Notes: a model not told the origin generated them from the letters alone. Positions 42,721 to 52,571 are shown, counted from the stretch's first letter. The stretch: 64,000 nt of DNA from Saccharothrix deserti (GCF_009769385.1 NZ_VKAB01000018.1:62001-126000), one strand, 5' to 3'. Translations and numbers: made by a program.

Positions 42721-42736
42721 GTGGAAGCGCTTCCAC
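42721..42736. promoter_or_regulatory. LacI operator in lacI-MFS divergent promoter
   Basis: GTGGAAGCGCTTCCAC is a perfect 16-bp palindrome with the AAGCGCTT core, 34 bp from the MFS start and 25 bp from the LacI start. Confidence 0.85.
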
Positions 42737-42770
42737 GTGTGGGGTCGGGACATCTGGGAGAGGAGTCCGC

Positions 42771-44009
42771 ATGTCGACACCGTTGGCTGAGACGAAGCCT
42801 GATCCGGCCGCCGTCCGGGTTACCGCGATCGGTGTGGCGGTGACGTTCGGGCTCAACGGTGTGGCCGTGGCGTCGTGGTTCGCCCGCGTCCCCGCCGCCC
42901 GGGACGCGTTGGGGCTCGGCGCGGGCGCGCTCGGGTTGTTGCTGCTCGCCATGTCGGCCGGCGCGACGCTGGCGATGCTGACGGCGGGCGAGGTGACGCA
43001 CCGGCTCGGGCCGCGGCGGGCGGTGTGGGTGTCGACGGCGGGGGTTTCGGCCGGGCTGGTGGTCACCGGTGTCGCCATCGGCGCCTGGCCTTCGGTGCCG
43101 GCGACGGCGGTCGGGCTGTTCGTGCTCGGCTACGGGACGGGCGTCTGCAACGTGGCGATGAACGTCGAGGCGGCGGCGGTCGAGCGGGTCGTCGGGCGGA
43201 CGGTGATGCCCCGGTTCCACGCGGTCTGGAGCCTGGGCACGGTGGCCGCCGCCGGGTTGGCCGCGTCGGCGGCGTGGGCGGGTGTGCCGGTGACCGCGCA
43301 CCTGGCGGGCGTCGCGGTGGTGGTGTTGGTCGGCACGGTGGTCGCGGCGCGTTCGTTCCGGTACGGCGGTGACCCGGTCGGCGCGAAGGGCGGGAGCGGT
43401 GTGCTGGCGGCTTGGCGTGAGCCGCGCACGTTGCTGATCGGGTTGCTGGTGCTGGTGTTGGCGTTCACCGAGGGCACCGCGAACGACTGGGTGGCGGTGG
43501 CGTTCGTGGACGGGTACTCGTTCGGGCCGGCGGCGGGCGCGGTGGTGTTCGGCGTGTTCGTGGCCACGATGACGTTCGGGCGGGTGGTCGGCACCCTCGC
43601 GCTCGACCGCTGGGGACGGGTGCCGGTGCTGGTCGTCACGATGGTGCTGGCCATCGCCGGGGTGGCGGTGGCGGTCCTGGGTGGATCGCCCGCGGTGGCG
43701 GTGGCCGGGGTGGCGCTGTGGGGCTTGGGCACGTCGCTCGGGTTCCCGGTGGGGATGAGCGCGGCGGCCGACGAGAAGAGCCGTGCGGCGGCACGGGTGA
43801 GCGTGGTGGCGGTCATCGGGTACACGGCATTCCTCGCCGGTCCACCGGTGGTCGGGCTGCTGGGTGACCAGGTGGGCATCCTGCGCGCACTGCTGGTCGT
43901 GCCGCTGCTGTTGCTGCCCGCCCTCGCCCTCGTCCCTGTGATGCGCCCGCCGACACGCTCACCGACACACCCGCCGACGCGCCTACCGGGAAGCACCGCT
44001 TCCCGGTAG
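42771..44009 (+). CDS. MFS transporter
   Basis: A 412-aa twelve-helix transporter. It shows VTFGLNGVAVASWFARVPAAR, HRLGPRRAVWVSTAG (A-motif-like) and GYGTGVCNVAMNVEAAAVE, and resembles FucP/NarK-distant sugar or drug transporters (YbjJ-like). GGGAGAGGAG precedes the ATG at 42771. Its promoter shares the LacI operator, so a sugar substrate is plausible. Its last codons form half of a terminator hairpin, and the tail has PPTRSPTHPPTRLP. Confidence 0.87.
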   Translation: MSTPLAETKPDPAAVRVTAIGVAVTFGLNGVAVASWFARVPAARDALGLGAGALGLLLLAMSAGATLAMLTAGEVTHRLGPRRAVWVSTAGVSAGLVVTGVAIGAWPSVPATAVGLFVLGYGTGVCNVAMNVEAAAVERVVGRTVMPRFHAVWSLGTVAAAGLAASAAWAGVPVTAHLAGVAVVVLVGTVVAARSFRYGGDPVGAKGGSGVLAAWREPRTLLIGLLVLVLAFTEGTANDWVAVAFVDGYSFGPAAGAVVFGVFVATMTFGRVVGTLALDRWGRVPVLVVTMVLAIAGVAVAVLGGSPAVAVAGVALWGLGTSLGFPVGMSAAADEKSRAAARVSVVAVIGYTAFLAGPPVVGLLGDQVGILRALLVVPLLLLPALALVPVMRPPTRSPTHPPTRLPGSTASR

Positions 44010-44010
44010 G
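43982..44010. terminator. Bidirectional terminator
   Basis: A perfect 13-bp stem (CCTACCGGGAAGC with GCTTCCCGGTAGG, 3-nt loop) overlaps the MFS stop and sits nine bases from the convergent FtsX stop. Confidence 0.85.
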
Positions 44011-44018
44011 CCGACGCG

Positions 44019-46367
44019 CTACTCGGTGCGCAGGGCGGTGGCGGTGCGGGTCCTGGCCGCCCAGGTCGCCGGCAGCAGGGCGCCCAGGACGGCGATCAGG
44101 AGGCCGCCGATGCCGAGCAGGACCAGTCCGGTCGGGTTGTGGACGGTGAAGACCGAGGCGGGCAGGCCGATGCCGGCGCTGTCGCCCATGGCGGGCAGGA
44201 CCACGTCGTGCAGCGCGACCCCGACCGGCACGCCGACCGCACCCCCGACCGCACCGATCACGACGACCGACGCGATGACCATCGCGATGGTCTGCCTCGG
44301 GGTCATGCCGAGTGCTTTGTGGACACCCAGGTCGCGGACGCGTTCGCGGGTGTCGAGCACGACGGCGTTGAGCACGCCCATGGCGGCGACCGCGACGAGC
44401 ATCAGGGTGAGCGTCGCGGTCAGGCTGTTGATCAGGATGAGCGTTTCGCTGGCCTGGTTCTTGCCGCCCGGTTCGGCGTTGACCCCGAGCGGCTTCAGCG
44501 CGGTGTCCAAAGTGTTCGTGTACGCGGTGACGTCGGTGCCCGGCTGCAGCGCGATGAAATGGCCGGCGCGCTGAGGCTCCGAGTCGGTGATGGTCACCGT
44601 CCGGGCGTCGGTGAAGAGCACCATGCCGTCGTTGCTCATCTCGAAGACGTCGCCGACGATCTTGACGGTGTACGTCCGGTCGGCGTCTTTCAGGGTGACG
44701 GTGTCCCCGATCTTCGTGCCGGTGGCGGTCAGGAACGTGGTCGGCGCGACGGCTTCGCCCGGCTTGTCGAACCACCTCCCCGAGGTCATCTGGTAGCCGT
44801 CCCAGGTGGCGTCACCGTCGAACGCCACCACCTTGGTGAAATCGGCCACTCCCGGGACGGTCATCCGCGTGGTGGCGGTGCTGTAGTGCGCGCGTGTCCC
44901 GGGTTGGGCGTCGATCACGGCGGAGATGGCAGCGGGATCGGCCGCGGGTCGGCGACTCGGCCCACCGGGCCCCATCATGCCCGGCCCCATGGAGCCGACC
45001 GTCACGTCGGCCGAGTCGTGGTTCCTGGCGATCTGCACCTGGTTGAGCGACGCCGCCAGCCCCACGGCGAACGTGACCGCGGTGGCGCCGAACAGGACCG
45101 CCGCCGTCATCGCCACCGCACGGGCGGGACGGGCGAAGGGCCTGGCCAACCCGAGGCTGATCGGTCGCGGCAACGGGAGCCGTGCGGTCAGGCGGGCCGC
45201 CCACTGGCCCCGGCCGGGACGCGGCGTGCGTCCGACGGCGATCGCGTCCACCGTGCGCAACCGCCCGGCCCGCAACGCGCTCACCCACGCCGTCACCGAC
45301 ACCATCGCCAGCGCACCGAGGATCACCACGACGTCGACCCACGGCGCCACGGTCAACGTCACGGCGCCGTAGACCTCCTCGGTCTCCGCGAGCATCGGGA
45401 TGGCCAGGAGGTTGCCCGCGACGACGCCGAGAGCGGTGCCGACCGCCGCCGGGATCAGGGCCTGCCCCATGTACGCCCGCACGACCTGCGCGGGCGTGAA
45501 CCCGAGGGCCTTGAGGATCCCGATCCGCCGCGTCCCCGCGCCGACCGCGCCGGCGACCACGTTGCCGACCACGAGCAGCGACATGAACAGGCCGAGCACG
45601 CCGAACGCGATCAGGAACGGCACGAACACCGCGATGCTGCGATCGGCGGTTTTCTTGAGCACGAGCCAGGACTGCGACCCGTTCAACGCCCCTTCGGGAA
45701 CCGCCGCCGTCACCGCCGCACGGCCCGCGTCGACCTGTTCGGCGGTGTCCGCGGCCGAGAAGCGGTAGAGCATCTGGTACCCCTCTGGCGAGGTGATCCA
45801 GGACGGCGCCACCCAGCCGTCGGCGGTGCGGCTGACCGACCGGGCCAGGCCCACCACGGTCAACGTCGGTGCGCCCGGCAGGTCGGGGAACGTCAACCGG
45901 GTGCCGACCGCCGACCCGGTCGGGGTCTTCGAGAGCGGACCGTCGGCGGACAGCACGATCTCGGTCGGCCCGTCCACCCACGTGCCCTCGGTCAACGTCA
46001 CGGCGTCCACCGAGCCACCGGGATCGGTCCGGCCCACGACCGTCAAGGTCGGCGGGTTCTCGGGGCCGACGCTCGTGTCCGGGGTGACCGACGCGGTCGG
46101 GAACGGTCCGGCCGCGTCGGTGACACCGGAGAGGGTCGCGGTCCCCGACACCTGTTCGACCGTCGCCTTGCCCGCGTCGAATTGAGCGGACAGGTGCGCT
46201 CCGCGCTGCTCGGCGAACGCGTCGTCGAACGGCGCGGTGGACGCCACCAGCAGCGAACCGCCCAACACGGACGACGTGACCGCCATCGTGGTGGCGAGCC
46301 CGATCACCACCGTCTGCACCCGGCGACGTCCCACGCCCGAGCGCACGACCCGTCCCAGCGCGCTCAT
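44019..46367 (-). CDS. FtsX-like ABC exporter permease
   Basis: A 782-aa permease of the MacB/FtsX type. An N-terminal helix (about 18-40) precedes a large extracellular domain (to about 245), three helices (VFVPFLIAFGVLGLFMSLLVV region onward), a second cluster from about 400 with a long extracellular loop, and three C-terminal helices (LTLMLVAVAAMGVLNAVVLD, MVIASVVVIGAVGGAVGV, LGIGGLLIAVLGALLPA). A Met/Gly-rich GSMGPGMMGPGG lies in the second loop. It overlaps the ATPase gene by ATGA. It may export or extract lipids or peptides; the cargo is unknown. Confidence 0.88.
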   Translation of the reverse strand: MSALGRVVRSGVGRRRVQTVVIGLATTMAVTSSVLGGSLLVASTAPFDDAFAEQRGAHLSAQFDAGKATVEQVSGTATLSGVTDAAGPFPTASVTPDTSVGPENPPTLTVVGRTDPGGSVDAVTLTEGTWVDGPTEIVLSADGPLSKTPTGSAVGTRLTFPDLPGAPTLTVVGLARSVSRTADGWVAPSWITSPEGYQMLYRFSAADTAEQVDAGRAAVTAAVPEGALNGSQSWLVLKKTADRSIAVFVPFLIAFGVLGLFMSLLVVGNVVAGAVGAGTRRIGILKALGFTPAQVVRAYMGQALIPAAVGTALGVVAGNLLAIPMLAETEEVYGAVTLTVAPWVDVVVILGALAMVSVTAWVSALRAGRLRTVDAIAVGRTPRPGRGQWAARLTARLPLPRPISLGLARPFARPARAVAMTAAVLFGATAVTFAVGLAASLNQVQIARNHDSADVTVGSMGPGMMGPGGPSRRPAADPAAISAVIDAQPGTRAHYSTATTRMTVPGVADFTKVVAFDGDATWDGYQMTSGRWFDKPGEAVAPTTFLTATGTKIGDTVTLKDADRTYTVKIVGDVFEMSNDGMVLFTDARTVTITDSEPQRAGHFIALQPGTDVTAYTNTLDTALKPLGVNAEPGGKNQASETLILINSLTATLTLMLVAVAAMGVLNAVVLDTRERVRDLGVHKALGMTPRQTIAMVIASVVVIGAVGGAVGVPVGVALHDVVLPAMGDSAGIGLPASVFTVHNPTGLVLLGIGGLLIAVLGALLPATWAARTRTATALRTE

Positions 46368-47056
46368 CGGGTGGGCTCCGCCACGACGTCACCGGCGATC
46401 CGGCCGTCGACCAGCTGGATCGTGCGCCTCGTGCACGACTGGGCCAGCGCGAGGTCGTGCGTGACCACGACGATGGTCTGGCCGTCGGCGTTCAGCTCGG
46501 TGAGCAGCGCGCTCACGTCCTCACCGGACGCGGTGTCCAGCGCGCCGGTCGGTTCGTCGGCCAGCAGCAGCGCGGGGCGGTTCATCAACGCCCTGGCCAC
46601 CGCGACGCGCTGCCGCTCACCGCCGGACAGCCGACCGGGGTAGGCGCGGGCGTGCCGGGCGACGCCGAGCGCTTCGAGCAGTTCCGCCGCACGTCTGCCC
46701 GCCTCGCCGCGCGCCATGCCGGCCAGTTGCGCGGGCAGCACGACGTTGTCGGCCACGGTCAGGTCGTCCAGCAGGTTGAAGAACTGGAAGACCATGCCGA
46801 TCTTGGCCCGCCGGTGGCGCGCCGACGCGGCCTCGCCCATCCCGTCCACGCGCACGCCGTCCACGGTGACCGTGCCCGTGTCCGGTCGGTCGAGGGCGGC
46901 GATCAGGTTGAGCAGCGTGGACTTGCCGCTGCCGGACGGGCCGAGGATCGCGACGGCCTCCCCCGCGTGCACGGTCAGCGACACGTCGCTCAACGCCGGC
47001 GGCCCGTCGTCGTACCTGCGGCTCACGTCGCGCAGTTCGATCACCGGCGTGGTCAT
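46364..47056 (-). CDS. ABC transporter ATPase (LolD/MacB type)
   Basis: A 230-aa ATPase with Walker A GPSGSGKST, Q-loop QFFNLLDDLTV, signature LSGGERQR and Walker B LLLADEPTGALD. AAGGAG precedes the ATG at 47056. Together with the FtsX-like permease it forms a two-gene export system. The divergent sensor/regulator pair at 47315-49260 probably controls it, as is common for bacitracin/cationic-peptide-type ABC systems. Confidence 0.93.
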   Translation of the reverse strand: MTTPVIELRDVSRRYDDGPPALSDVSLTVHAGEAVAILGPSGSGKSTLLNLIAALDRPDTGTVTVDGVRVDGMGEAASARHRRAKIGMVFQFFNLLDDLTVADNVVLPAQLAGMARGEAGRRAAELLEALGVARHARAYPGRLSGGERQRVAVARALMNRPALLLADEPTGALDTASGEDVSALLTELNADGQTIVVVTHDLALAQSCTRRTIQLVDGRIAGDVVAEPTR

Positions 47057-47314
47057 GTTCGGCTCCTTGTGTCGTCAGTGCTTCATGGCCGCTGCTCCGC
47101 AGACGGCGGCGAGGCCGCCTGGAAGTCGGCCTCGCTCTGGCGCGGTGGACGCTAGGAGCGCGGCCGGTCAGGGCGCGTCGGTCGACCGAGGCATTTCCGG
47201 TACCCCACCGGGATGAGGGCGGTCCGGGTCATCCCTGAGATGTAGGCGAGCGGTGTACCGAAGGGGTCTGCCGGGTGGATGCCCGGTGCCGGGACCGTCC
47301 GCGAGAATGGGCCG
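47057..47314. promoter_or_regulatory. Divergent promoter of exporter and two-component system
   Basis: This 258-bp region has no gene. GCGAGGCC ... GGCCTCGC (about 47108-47134) is an 8-bp-arm inverted repeat that might be a response-regulator site or leader hairpin. Confidence 0.4.
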
Positions 47315-48583
47315 GTGACGAACGCGCCGGCGGTGGACCGACTGCGGGCCTGGATCTCCTCGGTGGCCGTCCCGACCGGTCCGCTGCCCCGGCCCACGAC
47401 GCGCAACTACGTGTTCGACGTCTTGCTCGCGCTGGTCGTCACCGTCGGCACGGTGGACTACGCGATCGAACACGGGGACGACGTCTCGTACAAGGTGGTT
47501 TTCGGCGTGGTCCACCCCGTGGGCCCGCCCCAACCGGGCAATGTGATCGGCGCGGTGCTCGTGGCGTTCCTCGCCTCGGCGTCCCTGGCGCTGCGCCGCA
47601 GGTATCCGCTGGCCGTGCTGTGGGCCGTGCTGATCCTGACCCTGCCGGCGCCGACCGAGTCGCCGAGGCTCACGTTCTACGCCTGCGTCATCGCCGCCTA
47701 CTCCGCCGCCGCCTACAGCCCGTACCGGCCCCCGGCGTTGGCGACCCTGGCGGCCACGGTGCTGACGGTCGCCGTGTTCCGGGATTCGGCGCTGCCGGCC
47801 GTGCCGCACCAGTACGTCCCGCTCATCGTCCTGGTCCCGCTCATCGTGGCGGCGAACGGTCTGCGCACGTGGAAGATCCGGACCGACGAGGGCCGGGCGC
47901 AGGTGTCCGCGCTGGAACGGGAGCGGGCCGAGGCGCTGCGGCGGGCGGTCGAGCACGAACGGTCCCGGATCGCCCGCGAGCTGCACGACGTGGTGACGCA
48001 CCACGTCAGCGTGATGACGATCCAGGCGGGCGCGGCCCGCAAGGTCATGGCGACGGCGCCCGATCAGGCGCAGGAGGCGTTGCTCGCGGTCGAGGCGGGT
48101 GGACGGGCGGCGATGACCGAGCTGCGGCACGTCATGGGCCTGCTGACGATGGGCGGCCCCGACCCGGCCGATCTCGCGCCGCAGCCGGGTCTGGACCAGC
48201 TGGACGCCCTGGTCGCACGGGTGCGGGACACCGGTGTGTCGGTCTCGTCGACCGTGACCGGCGAGCCGCGCCCGCTGCCGTCCGGGGTCGAGCTGGCCGC
48301 GTACCGGGTGGTGCAGGAGGCGTTGACGAACACCGTCAAGCACGCGGCGGGCGGGTCGGCGTCGGTGACCGTCGACTACGGTGTCGACCACCTCCGGGTG
48401 GAAGTGGTCGACACCGGCGGCAGGCCGGGTCCGGGCGCGGCCACCGGCAACGGGCACGGGCTGATCGGCCTGCGTGAACGCCTGGCCGTGTACGGCGGCA
48501 CGTTGGAGGCTCGGAAACGCCTCAGCGGCGGGTACCGCGTCACCGCGTCGATACCCCTGCAGGTCCCTTTGGAGGCACCGTGA
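47315..48583 (+). CDS. Two-component sensor histidine kinase (NarL-partner type)
   Basis: A 422-aa membrane kinase. Four to five N-terminal helices (about 35-190) precede a coiled region and the HisKA_3 dimerisation motif SRIARELHDVVTHHVSVM with the phospho-accepting His. The HATPase region contains YRVVQEALTNTVKHAAG and GNGHGLIGLRERL. The start is GTG 47315; an in-frame ATG at 47279 would add 12 residues. It overlaps the regulator gene by GTGA. The signal is unknown, possibly envelope stress. Confidence 0.88.
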   Translation: MTNAPAVDRLRAWISSVAVPTGPLPRPTTRNYVFDVLLALVVTVGTVDYAIEHGDDVSYKVVFGVVHPVGPPQPGNVIGAVLVAFLASASLALRRRYPLAVLWAVLILTLPAPTESPRLTFYACVIAAYSAAAYSPYRPPALATLAATVLTVAVFRDSALPAVPHQYVPLIVLVPLIVAANGLRTWKIRTDEGRAQVSALERERAEALRRAVEHERSRIARELHDVVTHHVSVMTIQAGAARKVMATAPDQAQEALLAVEAGGRAAMTELRHVMGLLTMGGPDPADLAPQPGLDQLDALVARVRDTGVSVSSTVTGEPRPLPSGVELAAYRVVQEALTNTVKHAAGGSASVTVDYGVDHLRVEVVDTGGRPGPGAATGNGHGLIGLRERLAVYGGTLEARKRLSGGYRVTASIPLQVPLEAP

Positions 48584-49260
48584 CCGGCTCGCTGCGCGTG
48601 GTGGTCGCCGACGACCAGGTGCTGGTGCGCACCGGTTTCCGGATGATCCTCACCGCCGACGGCATCGACGTGGTCGGTGAGGCGACCAACGGCGCGGAAG
48701 CCGTCGACGCGGTCCGGCGCACCCGGCCCGACGTGGTGCTGATGGACATCCGGATGCCGGAGCTGGACGGCCTGGAAGCCACCCGGCGCATCCTGACCGG
48801 TGCGGACGGGGAACCACGCGTGATCATCCTGACCACGTTCGACCTCGACCACTACGTGTACGCGGCGCTGTCCGCCGGTGCCAGCGGGTTCCTGCTCAAG
48901 GACGTGACGCCGGAACACCTGGTGGCTTCCGTCCGCATGGTCCGCTCCGGTGACGCGTTGCTCGCGCCGGCCATCACCCGCCGCCTGGTCGAGCGGTTCG
49001 CCCACCGCGGCGCGGACACCGCCGCGCTCCACCGCGACCTGGCCGCGTTGACGCCTCGTGAACTGGAAGTCCTGCGCCTGCTGGCACAGGGGTTGAGCAA
49101 CGCCGAACTCGCCGGCCGGCTCCACCTATCGGAGGCGACCGTCAAGACCCACGTGGCCCGCATCCTGGCCAAGCTCCAACTGCGCGACCGCGTCCAGGCC
49201 GTCGTCGTCGCCTACGAGACCGGTCTGGTGAGCCCCAGCGGATCACCGACCGACCTGTGA
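48580..49260 (+). CDS. LuxR/NarL-family response regulator
   Basis: A 226-aa response regulator: receiver domain (VVADDQVLVRTGFRM, phospho-acceptor Asp in DVVLMDIRMPELDG, conserved Lys in GFLLKDVTPEHL) and C-terminal HTH (LTPRELEVLRLLAQGLSNAELAGRLHLSEATVKTHV). It is co-translated with the kinase. Its stop overlaps the convergent SARP gene by 18 bp. Confidence 0.93.
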   Translation: MTGSLRVVVADDQVLVRTGFRMILTADGIDVVGEATNGAEAVDAVRRTRPDVVLMDIRMPELDGLEATRRILTGADGEPRVIILTTFDLDHYVYAALSAGASGFLLKDVTPEHLVASVRMVRSGDALLAPAITRRLVERFAHRGADTAALHRDLAALTPRELEVLRLLAQGLSNAELAGRLHLSEATVKTHVARILAKLQLRDRVQAVVVAYETGLVSPSGSPTDL

Positions 49261-52200
49261 GATCCGCCTGAGGACGGGATGTCGCATGCCGGAGTCTGTC
49301 GGCGATTTCGCGTAGTGCTCCGCGGCTTGGGCGTGCCATCCGAGGGCGGTGGCGAGGTTGGCCAGGTGGTGGGCGGTGGGGCCGAAGGTGAGCAGGCCGC
49401 TTCCCGCGCCGGCCAGTTCTTCGGCCGCCGGGAGCAGTCGGGTGTAGAGGCGTTCCATCGTCGGGCGGTCGTCGAGCTCGATCGCGATCATGGCGTGCAG
49501 GCAGGTCCTGGCTTCGAACAGCAGGTCGTGCGGGGAATCCGGGACGGCTCGGGCGGCGGTTGCGGCTTCGTCGCGCTTGCCTTGTGCCAGCAGGACGATC
49601 GGGCGCGCCCACGGCTCGTACGGGCCCCAGTCGGCGTCGTCCACGTCGCCAAGGCCGAGCAGGGCCAGCGGGAGGATTCCTCGCTCCAACCCCGACATGC
49701 CGGTGCCGGTGAGCCGGGTCGCGGCGGCGCGGTAGGCGGTTCTGGCCTCGTCCGGTCGGCCGGTTACGGCGAGGCGGAGCGCGGAGCACCAGGCGGTGAA
49801 GACGCCGACGAGCGGTAGGTCGTGGCGTTCGGCCAGCGCGTCCGCCGCGGCGGCGTGGTGGTCGGCGGAAGTCAGGTCGGCCAGCGCGGTGCGGGCTTGG
49901 ACGAGGATCAGGTGTGCGAGCACTTCGAAGGTCACCAGGCCGTGACCGCGGGCGAGGTCGAGCAGTTCTTCGCCGATCGCGGCGCGATCCGGTGCCAGGC
50001 CCGCGCGGTGGAAGGTCTGCATGAAACGGCCGTTGAGCGCCAAGGCCAGCAACGACGGGTCGTCCAGTTCGCGGGCGATCGCCTCGGCTTCCCGTGCGGC
50101 CTCCACCCCGCGCTGTTCGGTGTCGGCACGTCGTTCCATCGCGATGGTGATCAGGAGACGGGCGCGCTCGGTCTCGTGACCGGGCGGCAGGACTTCCAGC
50201 GTGCGTTCGGCCGCCGTCACGAGTCGGGCGGACAGGGCCTCGTCGTCGTTGGTGGTCCAGATCGCGGGCACGTCGAAGGCGCCGATCGTGCGGGCGGCCG
50301 ACACGGGATCGTCGGTGGTCTCGGCCACCGCCTCCGCTCGATACCGCCGTGCCTGCTCCAGATCACCGGTCACGGCCAGCGCCCGGACCATGCCCATGAC
50401 GGCTTCCAGGCGGGTGTCGACCTGGCCGGACCGGTCCAGGGCCGCGACCGTCTCCCGCCACAGCGATACGGCTTGGTGCGGTGCGAATCGGCGTTCCGCC
50501 CGTTCGGCCGCGGCACGGGTGTAGTGGGCGGTGCGTGCGGCGGTGGCCCGGTTTTCCGCGCGCAGGAGGTGGTGGGCGATGGCCTCGACGTCGTCGGGTC
50601 GGGTCTGCTCGATGACGTCGGCGGCTGCGGCGTGCCACCGGGCACGGCGGGCGCGGGTGATGTCGTCGTACAGCGTTTCGTGGACGAGCGCGTGGGCGAA
50701 CCGCAGGCGGTCGGCGTTCTGCTCGACCAGGAAACCCGCTAGTAGTGCCGATTCGACGGAGTCCAGGACCTCGTTTTCATCGCCGGCGAGGGGGATCAGG
50801 ATGTCGAGGTCGATGTCCTGGCCGAGGACCGATGCCTGGCGCAGGTGGGTGCGCGCGGTCTCGGTGAGCCCGGTCAGGCGGTGGCGGATGACGTCGCGGA
50901 CGCCGGCGGGGACGGTGCGCAGGGCCTGGTCGCCCTCGGTTTCCCAGAGCCGGGTGAGTTCGCGGACGAAGAACGGGTTACCGGCGCTGCGGGCGTGGAT
51001 CGTGCGTGCGTCGGCGGCCGTCATCGGGCGGTCGGTGATGGCTTCGACCAGTTCGCGCACTTGAGGTTCGGTCAGTCCGCTCAGGTAGACGCGGGTCGGT
51101 TCGGTGCGGGCGGCCCGGCCCAGCGCGTCGGCCAGGGCGGCGGAGATCTCGGTCGAACGGTACGTGCCGAGGATCAGCAGCGGCCCGGTGTCGGGGTCGG
51201 CGGCCAACGCGGTCAGCAGGGCGAGGGTTTCCTCGTCGGCCCAGTGCAGGTCGTCGAAGACCAGCAGGACCGGGCTGTTCGTCGTGATCGTGGCCAGGTA
51301 GGAGCCGATCGCGCGGTGCCGGTGGAACCGTGCCGTCAGGGGGTCGTCGGCGGTGGGGTCGGTGGGTGTGGGCTCGTTTCCTGCTGCGGCAAGGGTTTCG
51401 CGCATCTGCGTCCACGGCCAGGCGGCGGGTGCGCCTTGGAGTTCGGGGCACGCGCCCCAGGCGGTGGTCCAGCCGGCGGCGGTCAGACGTTCGGTCAGGG
51501 TCTGGGCCAACGCGGTCTTGCCCGCTCCGGCGGTTCCCGAGATCAGCGCAAGACGCGGCCGGCCGCCCGCAACGGCCGCCGCCGCCGCTCGCTCCAGTTC
51601 CGCGATCTCATCGGCACGGCCGACGAACGGACGCTCGACCAGGGTGGGCAGGCCGGTCGGTCGCGGGCTCGACGACGGCAGGCTCGACGACGGCAGGCTC
51701 GGCGGCGGCAGGCTCGGCGGTTGTGGTGAAGCGGGGTGGGATGAAGCGGACTGCGGAGGCCGAGCGGGGTGCGGTGGTGGAGTGGGCTGAGCGGTGAGGT
51801 GTGGGGCTTGGGCCAGGAGGTCCGCCTCCAGCCGGCGCAGGCTTGGGCCGGGGTCGACGCCTAGTTCGCGGCGCAGCACTTCGCGCGCTTGCCGGAGCGT
51901 GGCCAACGCCTCGCCCTGCCGTCCCGTCCGATACAGTGCGAGGGCGAGCAGCCGTCGGCCGTCCTCGCGCAGCGGATGCCCCTCGACGTGGGCCCGCAGA
52001 TCCGGCACCGACTCGGCGGCCTTCCCGAGCGCCATCGCCGCCTCGGCCCGCCGCTCCACGGCCAGCAGTCGCACCTCGTCCAACCGAGCGGCCTCACCAC
52101 GTGCCCAGCCGTGCTCGGCGAACTCCGCGTAAGCCGGTCCCCGCCACAGCCCCAGCACCTCGTCCAACAGCCCGTGGGCGTCCTCGGCCCGACCGTCGGC

Positions 52201-52557
52201 CAACAACCGGGCCGACTCCGGAACCGCGACCTCGAACCGCCACGCGTCCACCGCCCCAGGCTCGGCACGCAACGCATAACCAGGAGGCACGGTGACCAGC
52301 AGGCGCGCCGGCGCACGTGGCGGGCGGTCCGGTTCCAGGGCCTTCCGCAAAGCGCCGACGAACGTCTGCACCGCACCGAGGGCACCCTCCGGCGCGCCGT
52401 CGTCCCAGAGGTCGTCGATCAGCCGCGTGACCGGCACGACCCGCCCCCTGGCGACCAGCAGCCGCGCCAGCACGGCCCGGTGCCGCAGCCCTTTGAGGTC
52501 GACCGGCCCGCGCTCGTCCTCGGCCTCCAGCGGCCCCAACACCCTGAAACGCACCAT
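49243..52557 (-). CDS. SARP-AAA-TPR (LuxR-lacking LAL-like) regulator
   Basis: An 1104-aa regulator. Residues 1-95 are an OmpR-type winged helix (VRFRVLGPLEAEDERGPVDLKGLRHRAVLARLLVARG), about 100-250 the BTAD, and about 255-305 a Pro/Ser linker with tandem repeats. About 310-620 is an AAA/STAND ATPase (GRADEIAELERA, P-loop GTAGAGKTALA, LLVFDDLHWADEETL), followed by helical TPR-like repeats to the end. A C-terminal LuxR HTH is absent. The ATG at 52557 is the standard SARP start. Its upstream 11-bp direct repeats match the layout of SARP binding sites and also serve the divergent hydrolase gene. Confidence 0.88.
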   Translation of the reverse strand: MVRFRVLGPLEAEDERGPVDLKGLRHRAVLARLLVARGRVVPVTRLIDDLWDDGAPEGALGAVQTFVGALRKALEPDRPPRAPARLLVTVPPGYALRAEPGAVDAWRFEVAVPESARLLADGRAEDAHGLLDEVLGLWRGPAYAEFAEHGWARGEAARLDEVRLLAVERRAEAAMALGKAAESVPDLRAHVEGHPLREDGRRLLALALYRTGRQGEALATLRQAREVLRRELGVDPGPSLRRLEADLLAQAPHLTAQPTPPPHPARPPQSASSHPASPQPPSLPPPSLPSSSLPSSSPRPTGLPTLVERPFVGRADEIAELERAAAAAVAGGRPRLALISGTAGAGKTALAQTLTERLTAAGWTTAWGACPELQGAPAAWPWTQMRETLAAAGNEPTPTDPTADDPLTARFHRHRAIGSYLATITTNSPVLLVFDDLHWADEETLALLTALAADPDTGPLLILGTYRSTEISAALADALGRAARTEPTRVYLSGLTEPQVRELVEAITDRPMTAADARTIHARSAGNPFFVRELTRLWETEGDQALRTVPAGVRDVIRHRLTGLTETARTHLRQASVLGQDIDLDILIPLAGDENEVLDSVESALLAGFLVEQNADRLRFAHALVHETLYDDITRARRARWHAAAADVIEQTRPDDVEAIAHHLLRAENRATAARTAHYTRAAAERAERRFAPHQAVSLWRETVAALDRSGQVDTRLEAVMGMVRALAVTGDLEQARRYRAEAVAETTDDPVSAARTIGAFDVPAIWTTNDDEALSARLVTAAERTLEVLPPGHETERARLLITIAMERRADTEQRGVEAAREAEAIARELDDPSLLALALNGRFMQTFHRAGLAPDRAAIGEELLDLARGHGLVTFEVLAHLILVQARTALADLTSADHHAAAADALAERHDLPLVGVFTAWCSALRLAVTGRPDEARTAYRAAATRLTGTGMSGLERGILPLALLGLGDVDDADWGPYEPWARPIVLLAQGKRDEAATAARAVPDSPHDLLFEARTCLHAMIAIELDDRPTMERLYTRLLPAAEELAGAGSGLLTFGPTAHHLANLATALGWHAQAAEHYAKSPTDSGMRHPVLRRISQVGR
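51666..51720 (-). repeat. 15-bp tandem repeat coding a Pro/Ser linker
   Basis: The unit GGCTCGACGACGGCA occurs about 3.7 times and encodes repeated PPSLP/SSSLP in the linker between the BTAD and ATPase domains. Being in multiples of three, copy-number change would only alter linker length. Confidence 0.8.
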
Positions 52558-52571
52558 CGCGGACAACGTAT

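Noticed and set aside
51666..51720. Phase-variable repeat in the SARP gene
   Set aside because: The unit is 15 bp, so copy change keeps the frame and only alters the linker.
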